The notes under the pieces: model-generated
Told to the model about the DNA's origin: nothing
The model's database searches: none
Seen by the model: the letters and a program-made list of their open reading frames with translations, nothing else
Assembly: GCA_017848795.1 (NCBI GenBank)
Contig: JAFIHG010000048.1
Coordinates: 1 to 44,888, forward strand
Direction: 5' to 3'
DNA length: 44,888 nucleotides
Source: Candidatus Nanopelagicales bacterium
Lineage (GTDB): Bacteria > Actinomycetota > Actinomycetes > S36-B12 > CAIYMF01
Program-made: the position numbers and the translations under genes
Shown: in pieces, positions 1 through 7,820 of the stretch
Position numbering within the stretch: the stretch's first letter is position 1
How the letters are laid out: each line of letters opens with the position of its first letter

Positions 1-142
1 CACCGGAATCTGTAACCCGCGTACCCCCGCCACTCCCGGGCATGCTCGCGATGGCGGGCCTGCGCGGGCTATAGCCCGCGCAGGCCCGCCATCGCGAGCA
101 TGCCCGGGAGTGGCGGGGGTACGCGGGTTACAGATTCCGGTG
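1..142. repeat. Perfect 142-bp palindrome at the window edge
   Basis: Bases 1-71 are the exact reverse complement of bases 72-142, centred on GGGCTATAGCCC with no loop; I checked it base by base. The right arm is a normal part of the hairpin array that follows, while the left arm is its mirror image. A loopless palindrome beginning exactly at base 1 is what an assembly fold-back at a contig end looks like, although a real inverted junction of two array units is possible. Confidence 0.95.
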
Positions 143-814
143 GCCCGCCAAACGCATTGTGCCTCTTGGGATGGCGGCGTACGCGGGGTATTGGCCGCGC
201 TGACCCGCCATTTCGGCTCGCTTCCCGGGTGGCGGGCGGGCGTGGGCTATAACTCGCGCTGACCCGAGCCGCCAACCTGAGCAGGTATCAGGGGTGGCGG
301 GCGTACGCGGGCTATAGGTTCCGGTGGCCCACCAAACGCGTTGTTCCTCTTGGGATGGCGGGCGTGCGCGGCGTATAGGCGACGCTCGCCCGCCACTATG
401 AACGGGCTTCGTCGGTGGCGGGTGCATGTGCGGTATAGCTCGCGCGCACCCGCCATCGCGAGCTCGGTTCCCGGGTGGCGGGCGTACGTGGGGTATGGGC
501 CGCGCTGACCCGCCGTCGCGAGCTCGGTTCCCGGGTGGCGGGGGTACGCGGGCTATGGCGCCCGCTCACCCGCCAACCTGAGCAGCTATCAGGAGTGGCG
601 GGGGTACGTGGGGTATAGCGTGCGCTGACCCGCCATTTCGAGCTCGCTTTGCGGGTGGCGGGCGTACGTGGGGTATAGGCGGCGCTCACCCGCCATTACG
701 AGCTCGGTTCGCGGGTGGCGGGGGTACGTGGGGTATAGGCCGCGCTGGCCCGCCAACCTGAGCAGGTATCAGGGGTGGCGGGCGTGCGCGGGGTAGAGCG
801 CCCGCTCACCCGCC
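111..814. repeat. Hairpin repeat array 1, about 12 units of 40 bp at 60-bp period
   Basis: Each unit opens with TGGCGGG and closes about 40 bp later with CCCGCCA, which can pair as a 7-bp stem; the middle usually holds a GGGTATAG-like core. Units start at 111, 172, 230, 294, 355, 415, 475, 535, 595, 655, 715 and 775, and the last six are exactly 60 bp apart. The 20-bp linkers are not unique: ACCTGAGCAGGTATCAGG recurs three times and a TCGCGAGCTCGGTTC type also recurs, so this is not a CRISPR array. The unit at 230 is longer and degenerate. No gene is supported in 1-864. Open frames through the array reflect the period being divisible by three. Confidence 0.93.
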
Positions 815-834
815 AATCCAGGTTCGCTTACCGC

Positions 835-874
835 CAAGCCGGGGTCAGCGGGCGCAAGCCGGAGTCAGCGGGCG
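835..874. repeat. 20-bp tandem duplication over the aminotransferase stop codon
   Basis: Bases 835-854 and 855-874 are two copies of a 20-mer beginning CAAGCCGG and ending GTCAGCGGGCG, with one difference. The copy at 855-874 holds the stop codon of the minus-strand aminotransferase gene. The 3' end of that gene has been locally duplicated right beside array 1. Confidence 0.85.
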
Positions 875-2262
875 GCGAAACGCTCCCCGGCGTGGACGAG
901 GGCGTCGCCGAGGATGTCGACGATCTGGTCGATCAGGTCCAGGTCGGCGATCAGCGGTGGGGAGAGCTGGATGACGGGGTCGCCGCGGTCGTCGAGGCGG
1001 CACAGCAGCCCGCGCTCGGCCAACCGGCCCGACAGCACGTCGCCGAGCAGCCAGTCGGCTTCGTCCTCGCTGAAGGTCTCGCGGGTCGCCTTGTCCTTGA
1101 CCAGCTCCAGCGCCCAGAAGTGCCCGGCGCCGCGTACGTCCCCGGCGAGCGGCAGCTCGAGCAGCGTCTCCAGCCGCTGGCGGATCGCCGGTTCCTGCTC
1201 GCGTACCCGGGTGAAGACGTCCTCGCGCTCGAGGATCTCGAGCACCTTCAGCCCGATCGCGGTCGAGAGCGGGTTGCCGCCCCAGGTCAGCCCGTGCATG
1301 TACGTCGTACGCCCGGCCTGGAACGGTTCGGCGACCTTGCCGTGCACGACGACCCCGCCGAGGGGGGCGTGCGCGGCGGTGACGCCCTTCGCGAAGGTGA
1401 TCATGTCGGGTACGACGTCGTAGCGCTCCGCGGCGAACCAGTGCCCGACCCGGCCGAACCCGGTGATGACCTCGTCGGCGACGAGCAGGATGCCGTACTT
1501 GTCGCACAGCGCGCGCAGCCCGGGCCAGTACCCGGGGGGCGGGGTGAAGCAGCCGCCGGAGTTCTGCACCGGCTCGGCGATCAGCATGCCGATGGTCTGC
1601 GGCCCCTCGAACTCGATCACGTCCTCGATCTCGGCGAGCAGCGCGGCGCAGAACGCGGCCTCGTCGCCGCCCTGCGGGTGGCGGTACGCGTTGGTCGCCG
1701 ACACGTGATGGGTGGGAACCGCGAGCGGCTCGAACGGGATCCGCGCCTCGGTGTACGCCGTGAACGACAGCGCGCCCAGCGTGGTGCCGTGATAGGACGA
1801 CCGTCGCGCGATCGCCTTGCGCCGCAGGCCTTCTCCGTTCGCGAGGTGGTACTGCCGGGCAAGCTTCCAGGCCGACTCGACCGCCTCGCTGCCGCTGCTG
1901 GTGAAGAACACGTGGTCCATGCCGGCCGGTGCCCGGTCGGCGATCCGCTCGGCGAGCTCGATCGCGGCGGGGTGGGCCAGGTGCCAGGTCGGGGTGTAGA
2001 CGAGGTCGGCGAGCTGGCGCGCCCCGGCCTCCCCGACCTCGGCGCCGTACGAGTGGCCGAGGTTGGTGCAGAACAGCCCGGACAGCCCGTCGATGAAGCG
2101 GCGGCCGCGGGCGTCGATGACGTGGCAGCCCTCGCCGCGTACGAACACGGGTACGTCGTCGGACTTGAAGCCCGACATGTCGGTGAAGTTGAGCAGCAGG
2201 TGCTCGCGCAACCGGCGCTGCAGCTGATCGGCGTCGTACGAAGTCGTCTGGGTGGCCGTCAT
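865..2262 (-). CDS. Class III (omega) aminotransferase, PLP-dependent
   Basis: 465 aa. Fold-type I PLP enzyme of the class III family, which moves an amino group between an omega-amine, amino acid or polyamine and a keto acid in the cytoplasm. Visible family features are the phosphate-binding TSSGSEA segment (about 121-127), the cofactor-binding Asp in LLVADEVITGFGR (D263) and the Schiff-base lysine in ITFAKGV (K292). Length is normal for the family and the protein is complete. Its start region contains a 16-bp operator-like palindrome also found upstream of the neighbouring tetR and acyl-CoA dehydrogenase genes, which suggests a shared catabolic regulon. The substrate cannot be read from sequence; polyamine, beta-alanine and GABA-type enzymes all fit. 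The stop codon lies in a local 20-bp duplication. Confidence 0.93.
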   Translation of the reverse strand: MTATQTTSYDADQLQRRLREHLLLNFTDMSGFKSDDVPVFVRGEGCHVIDARGRRFIDGLSGLFCTNLGHSYGAEVGEAGARQLADLVYTPTWHLAHPAAIELAERIADRAPAGMDHVFFTSSGSEAVESAWKLARQYHLANGEGLRRKAIARRSSYHGTTLGALSFTAYTEARIPFEPLAVPTHHVSATNAYRHPQGGDEAAFCAALLAEIEDVIEFEGPQTIGMLIAEPVQNSGGCFTPPPGYWPGLRALCDKYGILLVADEVITGFGRVGHWFAAERYDVVPDMITFAKGVTAAHAPLGGVVVHGKVAEPFQAGRTTYMHGLTWGGNPLSTAIGLKVLEILEREDVFTRVREQEPAIRQRLETLLELPLAGDVRGAGHFWALELVKDKATRETFSEDEADWLLGDVLSGRLAERGLLCRLDDRGDPVIQLSPPLIADLDLIDQIVDILGDALVHAGERFAAR

Positions 2263-2310
2263 GGCCGGTCCTCGTTCCGGGTCGCGGCGGGGCCTTGCGC
2301 CCCGGCCGTA

Positions 2311-2326
2311 CTGAACGGACGTTCAG
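2311..2326. promoter_or_regulatory. TetR-type operator upstream of the aminotransferase
   Basis: CTGAACGGACGTTCAG has inverted half-sites CTGAAC and GTTCAG separated by 4 bp. On the minus strand a TAGCCT -10-like hexamer (2335-2340) lies just upstream, so a bound repressor would cover the likely transcription start of the aminotransferase gene. A 13/16 match lies at 4477-4492 beside tetR. Regulation is inferred. Confidence 0.5.
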
Positions 2327-2411
2327 GTACTTCGAGGCTAGCCGCCCCGCACGTCGGGTGCAAAGGACCGCCCCCGTCACCGGTCATACTCCTCGCAAGG
2401 GAGGGACGGGG

Positions 2412-3842
2412 ATGAGCGACGGGCACGCCGCACGCCGTGCCTCTCCCGCACGCGCCGCGGCCGCCGCGCTGCTCTCGGCGCTCGTGCCGGGCCTCGGCCA
2501 GCTGCTCGCCCGCCGTCCCGCGCGCGCCGTGGGATTCCTGCTGTTCTCGGCCGCGCTGCTCGCGGTGGCGGGCTGGCTGGCGCTCTCCGGGCGCACCCAC
2601 GTGCTGGCGCTGCTGGTGCAGCCCGCCTGGCTGACCGCGGCGCTCGCCGTGGTCGTGGTGAGCGCGCTGGTGCGGCTGGCCGCGGCGTACGACGCGTACC
2701 GGCTGGTGCGGCCCCTCACCGCGCCGCCGGCGGCAGCCGCCCTGGCCGGTGGGCTCGTGCTCGGGCTCGTCGCGGCGCTGGTCGTGGTGCCGCACGCGTA
2801 CGCCGCGCGGATCGCCTGGACGCAGCGCGACCTGGTCACCGACGTCTTCCCGGTGGCCGAGCCGGCACCGGTCGAGCCGGACCTGGTCCTGCCGGCGCCG
2901 ACAACGACGCCGTTGCCCACACGCGCCAGCACGCCCACCCCCACCCCGACGCCCACGCCGACGCCCACGAGCTGGGGCCGCGACGGGCGCTACACCGTGC
3001 TGCTGCTCGGCGCGGACGCCGGCCCGGGCCGGTGGTCGGCGCGCACCGACACCATGGTGCTGCTGAGCATCTCCCCGCAGGACGGCTCCGCGGTGATGAT
3101 CGGGGTGCCGCGCAACCTGGCGCGCATCCCGTTCGTACGCGGGCCGCTGCACGCCCGGTTCCCCAACGGGTTCACCGACATCGCCAACGCGGTCTACACC
3201 TACGGCGCCGGGCACCCCGAACTGTTCCCGGGCGTGCGCGACCCGGGTGCGACCGCCGTCGAGCACGCGCTCGCCGCCGCCACCGGCCTGGAGATCGACA
3301 ACTGGGTGATGGTGGATCTGGCGGGCGTCGTCGGGGTCGTACGCGCCCTGGGCGGGCTGACCCTCGACGTGCCGACCGCGCTGCACGACCGGATCTCGCC
3401 GTACCAGCCCGGCGGTCCCTGGGTCGAGGCGTGGATCCCGGCCGGGCGCCAGCACCTGAGCCCCGATCAGGTCTACGTCTACGTCCGCTCCCGGCACGCC
3501 GACAGCGACTACTTCCGGATGCGCCGCCAGCGCTGCGTGCTGGCGGCGATCGGCGAGACGCTGACCGGGCCCGCGCTGCTCAAGTCCTACCCGGACCTCG
3601 CCAAGGCCCTCACCCGCAGCGTGACGACCGACATCCCGCGGTCCCGGCTGCCGGACCTGGTCGAGCTCGGCGCGAAGGTGCGGCTGAACCGGGTGAGCAC
3701 GCTGCTGCTCGTACCGCCCCTGGTGAACACCAGCTACCCGGACTACGCGCGGATCCGCCAGGTCGTACGGGACGCGCTCGCCGGCTCGCTACCCGCGGGC
3801 CTGGGCGTCGCCGCGAACCGCATCACGGGTGCCTGCAGCTGA
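2412..3842 (+). CDS. LytR-CpsA-Psr (LCP) family protein with polytopic N-terminus
   Basis: 476 aa from ATG 2412, preceded by AGGGAGGGA at a good distance. LCP proteins transfer undecaprenyl-linked glycopolymers to peptidoglycan outside the cell membrane. Residues 15-130 hold about four hydrophobic segments and a PGLGQLL motif like small TM proteins of the DUF5683 type, unlike the usual single-TM LCP anchor. A Thr/Pro spacer (about 163-187, alternating PT) leads to the LCP domain from about 193: YTVLLLGAD, the Asp/Arg segment RTDTMVLLS and GVPRNL, where many LCPs have PRD. The tail overlaps the convergent tetR gene by 54 bp. A polymer substrate cannot be assigned. Confidence 0.88.
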   Translation: MSDGHAARRASPARAAAAALLSALVPGLGQLLARRPARAVGFLLFSAALLAVAGWLALSGRTHVLALLVQPAWLTAALAVVVVSALVRLAAAYDAYRLVRPLTAPPAAAALAGGLVLGLVAALVVVPHAYAARIAWTQRDLVTDVFPVAEPAPVEPDLVLPAPTTTPLPTRASTPTPTPTPTPTPTSWGRDGRYTVLLLGADAGPGRWSARTDTMVLLSISPQDGSAVMIGVPRNLARIPFVRGPLHARFPNGFTDIANAVYTYGAGHPELFPGVRDPGATAVEHALAAATGLEIDNWVMVDLAGVVGVVRALGGLTLDVPTALHDRISPYQPGGPWVEAWIPAGRQHLSPDQVYVYVRSRHADSDYFRMRRQRCVLAAIGETLTGPALLKSYPDLAKALTRSVTTDIPRSRLPDLVELGAKVRLNRVSTLLLVPPLVNTSYPDYARIRQVVRDALAGSLPAGLGVAANRITGACS

Positions 3843-4448
3843 GCGCAGCTCGGCCGGGTCGACGCCCACCTCGGCCGCCGCGGCGTCCAGCCACAGCTCG
3901 TTCATCCGCGCCGCCGACACGTCCGGGTCGCCCAGCTCCACCTGCACCGCGAGCCCGTCGAGCAGCGAGGCGAGGCGCAGCACCGCGGCCTGCGGGTCCG
4001 CGCAGCGGAAGCTGCCGTCGGCGACGCCGGCGTCGATCGTGGCGCGCAGCGTCTCGCGCCAGCGCACGTCGAGGCTGCGGCGCAGCTCGGCGGCCTGCGG
4101 GTCGCGCAGCGCGCGTACCCACACCTCCATCCAGAGCGTCCAGTCGCCGACCGACGGGCCGGAGCCGGTGCCCAGCCGGGCGAGCTCGCCCAGCCGCGCG
4201 GTCGGGGACGGGGCGCCGTCCGGGACCAGGTCGGAGTAGAACGCGTCCTCGACGCTCGCGAGCGCAGCGGCCAGCGCGCCGTCCAGGGACTTGAAGTGGT
4301 AGACGACGAGGGCCGGCGAGGTGCCCGCGGCGGCGGCGACGTCGGCGATCCGCGCCCCCGCGAACCCCTTGTCCACCAGCACCTGCACCGCGGCCGCGAT
4401 GATCCGGCGCCGACGTTCCTCGGGCGCCTTGGCAGACAGTGTGCTCAT
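3789..4448 (-). CDS. TetR family transcriptional regulator
   Basis: 219 aa. The N-terminal HTH (about 15-60) includes RIADVAAAAGTSPALVVYHF, a standard TetR recognition helix; the C-terminal ligand domain resembles BetI-type regulators. The gene is divergent from an acyl-CoA dehydrogenase gene, with an operator-like palindrome about 30 bp upstream of its own start, so autoregulation and control of the neighbour are likely. A second operator copy lies in front of the aminotransferase gene. Its 3' end overlaps the convergent LCP gene (3789-3842). The effector is unknown; an acyl-CoA is a reasonable guess from context. Confidence 0.92.
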   Translation of the reverse strand: MSTLSAKAPEERRRRIIAAAVQVLVDKGFAGARIADVAAAAGTSPALVVYHFKSLDGALAAALASVEDAFYSDLVPDGAPSPTARLGELARLGTGSGPSVGDWTLWMEVWVRALRDPQAAELRRSLDVRWRETLRATIDAGVADGSFRCADPQAAVLRLASLLDGLAVQVELGDPDVSAARMNELWLDAAAAEVGVDPAELRSAAGTRDAVRGDAQARG

Positions 4449-4476
4449 CACGCTCCTGGTCGGCCGGCTCCGCCAG

Positions 4477-4492
4477 CTGTATGGTCGTTCAG
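4477..4492. promoter_or_regulatory. TetR-type operator between tetR and acyl-CoA dehydrogenase
   Basis: CTGTATGGTCGTTCAG matches the element at 2311-2326 in 13 of 16 positions, with one perfect half-site GTTCAG. It lies 29 bp upstream of the tetR start and 61 bp upstream of the acyl-CoA dehydrogenase start, a normal position for a TetR repressor controlling both. Confidence 0.5.
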
Positions 4493-4553
4493 CGAATGCG
4501 TCCCCGGGGCAATCCTCCCGTACGGGTGGCGGCCAGGCGCGGCAGGAGGAGTC

Positions 4554-5735
4554 ATGGAACTCAGCGCGGCGGATCGCGCGGTCGCCGAGAACGCCCGGGC
4601 GTTCGTCGACACGTGGGTGATCCCGTACGAGCTGCAGGCCGAGCTCGCCGGCGGCCCGCTGCCGCCCGAGGTCGTCGCGCAGATCAAGAAGGCGGCGCTC
4701 GAGGCCGGCATCGTCGGCGGTCTGCACCGCAAGGAGCACGGCGGGCAGTCCTGGACGACGGTGCAGTGGTGCCTGGTCGAGGAGCAGTTCGGCCGCTCCA
4801 CCAACGCGGTGTCGTGGTACGTGCCCGGGGCGTACAACGTCTGGCGTGCCGCCTCGCCGGAGCTGCAGGAGCGCTGGCTGCGCCCGGCGCTGCGCGGTGA
4901 GCTGCACGACGCGTACGCCGTCACCGAGGAGCACGCGGGCAGCGACCCGTCCGGCATGACGACGGTCGCGCGGCGGGTGCCGGGCGGCTGGGAGATCAGC
5001 GGCGAGAAGTGGTTCGTGACGTACGGGGACATCGCGTCGGTGATCGTCGTGATGGCGTACGCGCTCGAACCGGGGGAGTCGCTGGAGGACGCGCCGCGCC
5101 GCGGCACGCTGTTCGCCGTACCGGCCGACAGCCGCGGGGTCAGCACCGTCGACAACCCCCCGTTCACCCACCACTACCCGGACGGTCACCCGACGCTGCG
5201 CTTCGACGCGGTACGCGTCTCGGACGCCGACGTGATCGGCGCGGTGGGGGACGGCGACGACCTGCAGCGCGCCTGGTTCACCGAGGAACGCCTCGGCATC
5301 GCGGTGCGCTGCGTCGGCGCGATGCAGCGGCTGCTCGAGGAGGGCACGGCGTGGGCGGCCGGCCGCATGCAGGGCGGCGCGCGCCTGCTCGACCACCAGG
5401 GCGTGTCCTTCCCGCTGGCCGACTCCGCCGCCGACGCGGCCGCCGGCAGGCTGCTCGCCTTCGAGGTCGCCCGCCTCGCCGACTCCGGAGCGGACCCCAA
5501 GCTCGTACACGGAAAAGCCAGCATGGCCAAGCTGTTCTGCTCCGAGGCGGCGAACCGCTGCGCGGACCGGGTGCAGCAGGTGTTCGGTGGTCGCGGCTAC
5601 ATGCGCACGTACGCCGCCGAGCGGTTCTGGCGCGAGCTGCGCGTCGACCGGATCTGGGAGGGCACCAGCGAGATCCAGCGGCTGATCGTGGCGCGCTCGC
5701 TCGAGCGCCGCGGGGTCGCCGCGATGCTGACCTGA
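4554..5735 (+). CDS. Acyl-CoA dehydrogenase, FAD-dependent
   Basis: 393 aa from ATG 4554 with a strong AGGAGGAG Shine-Dalgarno site. The enzyme forms an alpha-beta double bond in acyl-CoA and passes electrons to ETF. Features in order: alpha-helical N-terminal domain, the beta-domain motif YAVTEEHAGSDPSG with the following EKWFVTYGD, and the C-terminal helical domain with QVFGGRGYMR and DRIWEGTSEIQRLIVARSL, whose Glu is the usual catalytic base position. The length is typical. It is divergent from a TetR gene with a shared operator, so it is probably induced by a fatty or amino-acid-derived acyl compound. Chain-length specificity is not readable. Confidence 0.94.
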   Translation: MELSAADRAVAENARAFVDTWVIPYELQAELAGGPLPPEVVAQIKKAALEAGIVGGLHRKEHGGQSWTTVQWCLVEEQFGRSTNAVSWYVPGAYNVWRAASPELQERWLRPALRGELHDAYAVTEEHAGSDPSGMTTVARRVPGGWEISGEKWFVTYGDIASVIVVMAYALEPGESLEDAPRRGTLFAVPADSRGVSTVDNPPFTHHYPDGHPTLRFDAVRVSDADVIGAVGDGDDLQRAWFTEERLGIAVRCVGAMQRLLEEGTAWAAGRMQGGARLLDHQGVSFPLADSAADAAAGRLLAFEVARLADSGADPKLVHGKASMAKLFCSEAANRCADRVQQVFGGRGYMRTYAAERFWRELRVDRIWEGTSEIQRLIVARSLERRGVAAMLT

Positions 5736-5831
5736 CCCCCCACTTCTTCCCAAAGGGGCGATCTAGGCAGTTGAGCTGCACATTCCGACCCGAAGCAGCG
5801 ATCTTGCGTCGGGTTGGAGCAGAATCGTCCG

Positions 5832-6005
5832 GTGAGCGAGCCGGACGACACCGAGCGTCGACGCCGACTGCGCGCCGCGCTGGACCTGGAGCTGGTGCCG
5901 GAGCAGACCGACGACGAGACCGGCGCCTCCTGGGGCGAGCCGCCCTCCAGTGAAGCGGCCGAGCTGCGGCGCTACCAAGAAGAGCGCCCCCCGCACCACC
6001 TCTGA
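5832..6005 (+). CDS. Small charged hypothetical protein
   Basis: 57 aa from GTG 5832; an in-frame TTG at 5814 would add six residues, and the GGAG at 5816 sits rather far upstream of the GTG, so the start is uncertain. The protein is rich in Glu, Asp and Arg and has no membrane segment or Cys. It fills the gap between the acyl-CoA dehydrogenase and the fluoride module, with normal codon use. I do not recognise a family. It could be a conserved small actinobacterial protein or a chance frame. Confidence 0.45.
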   Translation: MSEPDDTERRRRLRAALDLELVPEQTDDETGASWGEPPSSEAAELRRYQEERPPHHL

Positions 6006-6007
6006 GA

Positions 6008-6388
6008 TCAGCCGAAGGCGCCGGTCGCGGCGAGCCCGGCGGCGGCGAGCGCGAGCCCGACCGCGAGGCTCGCGCCGATGTTGAGCGCGGCGGCGCCGAG
6101 CGCGCCGTCCTGGACCAGGCGCACCGTCTCGTACGTCCAGGTGGAGAACGTCGTGAGCCCGCCGCACAGCCCGGCGCCGAGCACCGCCGCGGCCGCGGCG
6201 TCGAGGGTGCCGCGCAGGAGTAGCCCGGTCACCACCCCGAGCAGCAGCGATCCGGCCGCGTTGACCGCGAACGTCCCCCAGGGCAGGAGGGTGCCGCCGG
6301 TGAGGCGGGCCAGCGCGCGGTCGGTGGCGTACCGGAGTACGGCGCCGAACCCGGCGGCCACCCCGACGGCGAGGACCAGCGGGCTCAC
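6008..6388 (-). CDS. crcB: CrcB/Fluc fluoride channel, short subunit
   Basis: 126 aa, four hydrophobic helices. Fluc channels export fluoride passively as dual-topology dimers; paired genes usually make heterodimers. The family marks are visible: [10 protein letters not shown], the Asn motif [12 protein letters not shown] and [12 protein letters not shown], which carries the Phe/Ser/Thr pore residues. GTG start overlaps the DUF190 stop by 4 bp (GTGA), so translation is coupled. Third gene of the operon at 6008-7198. Confidence 0.95.
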   Translation of the reverse strand: MSPLVLAVGVAAGFGAVLRYATDRALARLTGGTLLPWGTFAVNAAGSLLLGVVTGLLLRGTLDAAAAAVLGAGLCGGLTTFSTWTYETVRLVQDGALGAAALNIGASLAVGLALAAAGLAATGAFG

Positions 6389-6732
6389 GGCGCGGCCCGT
6401 CCGACGTACTTCACGACGTGGACCGGGTCGATCACCACGAGCCCCTCGGTGATCAGCTCGTCGAGCTGAGGCAGGAACGCCTCGACGCGCTCGCGGGTGT
6501 CGACGATGACGACCAGCACCGGCAGGTCGTCGCTGAGCGAGAGCAGCCGCGTCGTGTGTACGAGGCTGGAGCGCCCGAACCCCTCCACGCCGTGGAAGAC
6601 GCTCGCGCCCGCGAGCCCCGCGGCGCGGGCCCGGTGCACGATCTCGGTGTAGAGCGGGTGGTGCCCGTGGGCCGCCCGGTCGGACTCGCCGAGGAAGATC
6701 GACAGGCGTACGGCCTCACCCTCGGTGTGCAT
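6385..6732 (-). CDS. DUF190 family protein
   Basis: 115 aa from ATG 6732. DUF190 proteins are small, PII-like ferredoxin-fold proteins. The sequence shows an ...[11 protein letters not shown]... first strand, a Gly-rich [17 protein letters not shown] segment and [10 protein letters not shown], all usual for the family. It sits between two crcB genes, overlapping the upstream one by 17 bp and the downstream one by 4 bp, so it is made together with the channels. Such crcB-DUF190 pairing is common in bacteria, and a regulatory or sensory role in fluoride export is an inference. Confidence 0.9.
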   Translation of the reverse strand: MHTEGEAVRLSIFLGESDRAAHGHHPLYTEIVHRARAAGLAGASVFHGVEGFGRSSLVHTTRLLSLSDDLPVLVVIVDTRERVEAFLPQLDELITEGLVVIDPVHVVKYVGRAAP

Positions 6733-7198
6733 GCTCGGCTCCTCTGCGCGGTGGTACGAACCGGCGCGCCAGCGCGAACCCCGCGAACGCGAGGGCGAGC
6801 CCGCCGGCCAGGCTGGTGACGGCGTACGCGGCGGCGGTGCCCCAGGCACCGTGCGCGCCGAGCGAGACGACCGCCACGACGTACGTGGAGAAGGTCGTGT
6901 ACGCGCCGAGGAATCCCGTACCCCAGAGCGGGCGCAGCAGCCGCCCGCCGACACCGCGTTCGGCGGCGGTGACGACGAGCAGCGGCAGCAGCAGCGAACC
7001 GGACAGGTTGACCGCCAACAGCGTCCAGGGAAACGCGTTGCCGCTCACCGGGAATGCCTCGTCGAGCAGGTAGCGGACCAGGCCGCCCAGCATGCCGCCG
7101 GCCGCGACCGCGAGGTACGGCGCGAGTGCACGGCGGGCCGGCGCGCCGGGGGCGCGGAACGGATCGGCGGCGGTCCCGCCACGTCGTCTGGTACGCAC
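6716..7198 (-). CDS. crcB: CrcB/Fluc fluoride channel, long subunit
   Basis: 160 aa from GTG 7198. It has a basic, Pro-rich N-terminal tail of about 25 residues before the four helices. Motifs are [24 protein letters not shown] and [11 protein letters not shown]. It is first in the operon with DUF190 and the second crcB, directly behind a probable fluoride riboswitch, and should form a heterodimeric channel with the short subunit. A later start nearer LAPYLAV cannot be excluded, because the Shine-Dalgarno site at the GTG is weak. Confidence 0.92.
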   Translation of the reverse strand: MRTRRRGGTAADPFRAPGAPARRALAPYLAVAAGGMLGGLVRYLLDEAFPVSGNAFPWTLLAVNLSGSLLLPLLVVTAAERGVGGRLLRPLWGTGFLGAYTTFSTYVVAVVSLGAHGAWGTAAAYAVTSLAGGLALAFAGFALARRFVPPRRGAEHAHRG

Positions 7199-7220
7199 GT
7201 CACGGCCCTTCGCTCGCTCG

Positions 7221-7278
7221 CCAGGGACCGTCGGCGGCGCCTGCCGGCGTCGCGGTTCGTTGGGTGAGCCCCACCACC
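7221..7278 (-). promoter_or_regulatory. Probable fluoride (crcB) riboswitch
   Basis: On the minus strand the leader of the crcB operon reads GGTG-GTG-GGGCT-CACC, then CAACGAACCGC, a GC hairpin (CGCC-GGCA-GGCG) and GCCGACGGTCCCTGG. This follows the crcB motif: a P1 stem GGNG/CNCC around AUG plus the pseudoknot strand, and a 3' GAUGGNCCCUG element. Here GGGGCU can pair with GGUCCC as the pseudoknot. The conserved AUG is GUG. The aptamer ends about 22 nt before the GTG start of the first crcB gene, so it may control translation start. Confidence 0.75.
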
Positions 7279-7309
7279 GTGACGTGTCGAGGCTACCGGG
7301 CGTACGGGG

Positions 7310-7693
7310 TCAGCGGGCCTGCAGCGCGTCGCGGATCTCGCGCAGCACCAGGATCTCCTCGGCGACCTCCTCCGGCGCGGGTTCCTCGGTGCGCCGGCGC
7401 CGCTCGGCGAGCGCGTTCATCGGCATCACGATGATGAAGTAGATCGCCGCCGCGATGAGCAGGAAGTTGATGACCGCGGTGAGGACCACGCCGATGCTGA
7501 AGTCGGCGTTGTTCAGCGTGAACGTCAGCACGTGGTCCAGGTTGGGCTGGCCGGCGATCGCGGCGATGAGCGGGCTGATGATGCCTTTGACGAACGCGTC
7601 GATGACCGCGCCGAACGCCGCGCCGATGACGACCGCGACGGCCAGGTCGACGACGTTCCCGCGCATGATGAACTCGCGAAAGCCCTTGATCAT
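7310..7693 (-). CDS. mscL: Large-conductance mechanosensitive channel MscL
   Basis: 127 aa from ATG 7693. Homopentameric osmotic safety valve in the inner membrane. The N-terminal amphipathic helix MIKGFREFIMRGNVVDLAVAV flows into TM1 (VVIGAAFGAVIDAFVKGIISPLI), a short periplasmic loop, TM2 (VVLTAVINFLLIAAAIYFIIV) and a charged C-terminal helix (EEVAEEILVLREIRDAL). The length and gating-pore Gly/Ala pattern are standard. It is transcribed alone towards the fluoride operon. Confidence 0.96.
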   Translation of the reverse strand: MIKGFREFIMRGNVVDLAVAVVIGAAFGAVIDAFVKGIISPLIAAIAGQPNLDHVLTFTLNNADFSIGVVLTAVINFLLIAAAIYFIIVMPMNALAERRRRTEEPAPEEVAEEILVLREIRDALQAR

Positions 7694-7820
7694 GTGGTGC
7701 CTCCCCTGCGCCTGCCCGGCTCTCGAGCAGTGCCGCGCCGACGCTAGCGCGATCATGGGCCGTCCGGCAGGTCGGCGCTCGCGGAGCGGTCGTGTGGTGG
7801 GTGGTTGGGTGCGGGCGTAC

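Noticed and set aside
111-814. CRISPR array (regular repeats with about 20-bp spacers)
   Set aside because: Linkers recur several times, repeat units vary strongly, and no cas genes are present.
775-2415. Long plus-strand open frame opposite the aminotransferase
   Set aside because: Antisense shadow of a well-conserved gene; its translation is low-complexity Arg/Gly/Ala.
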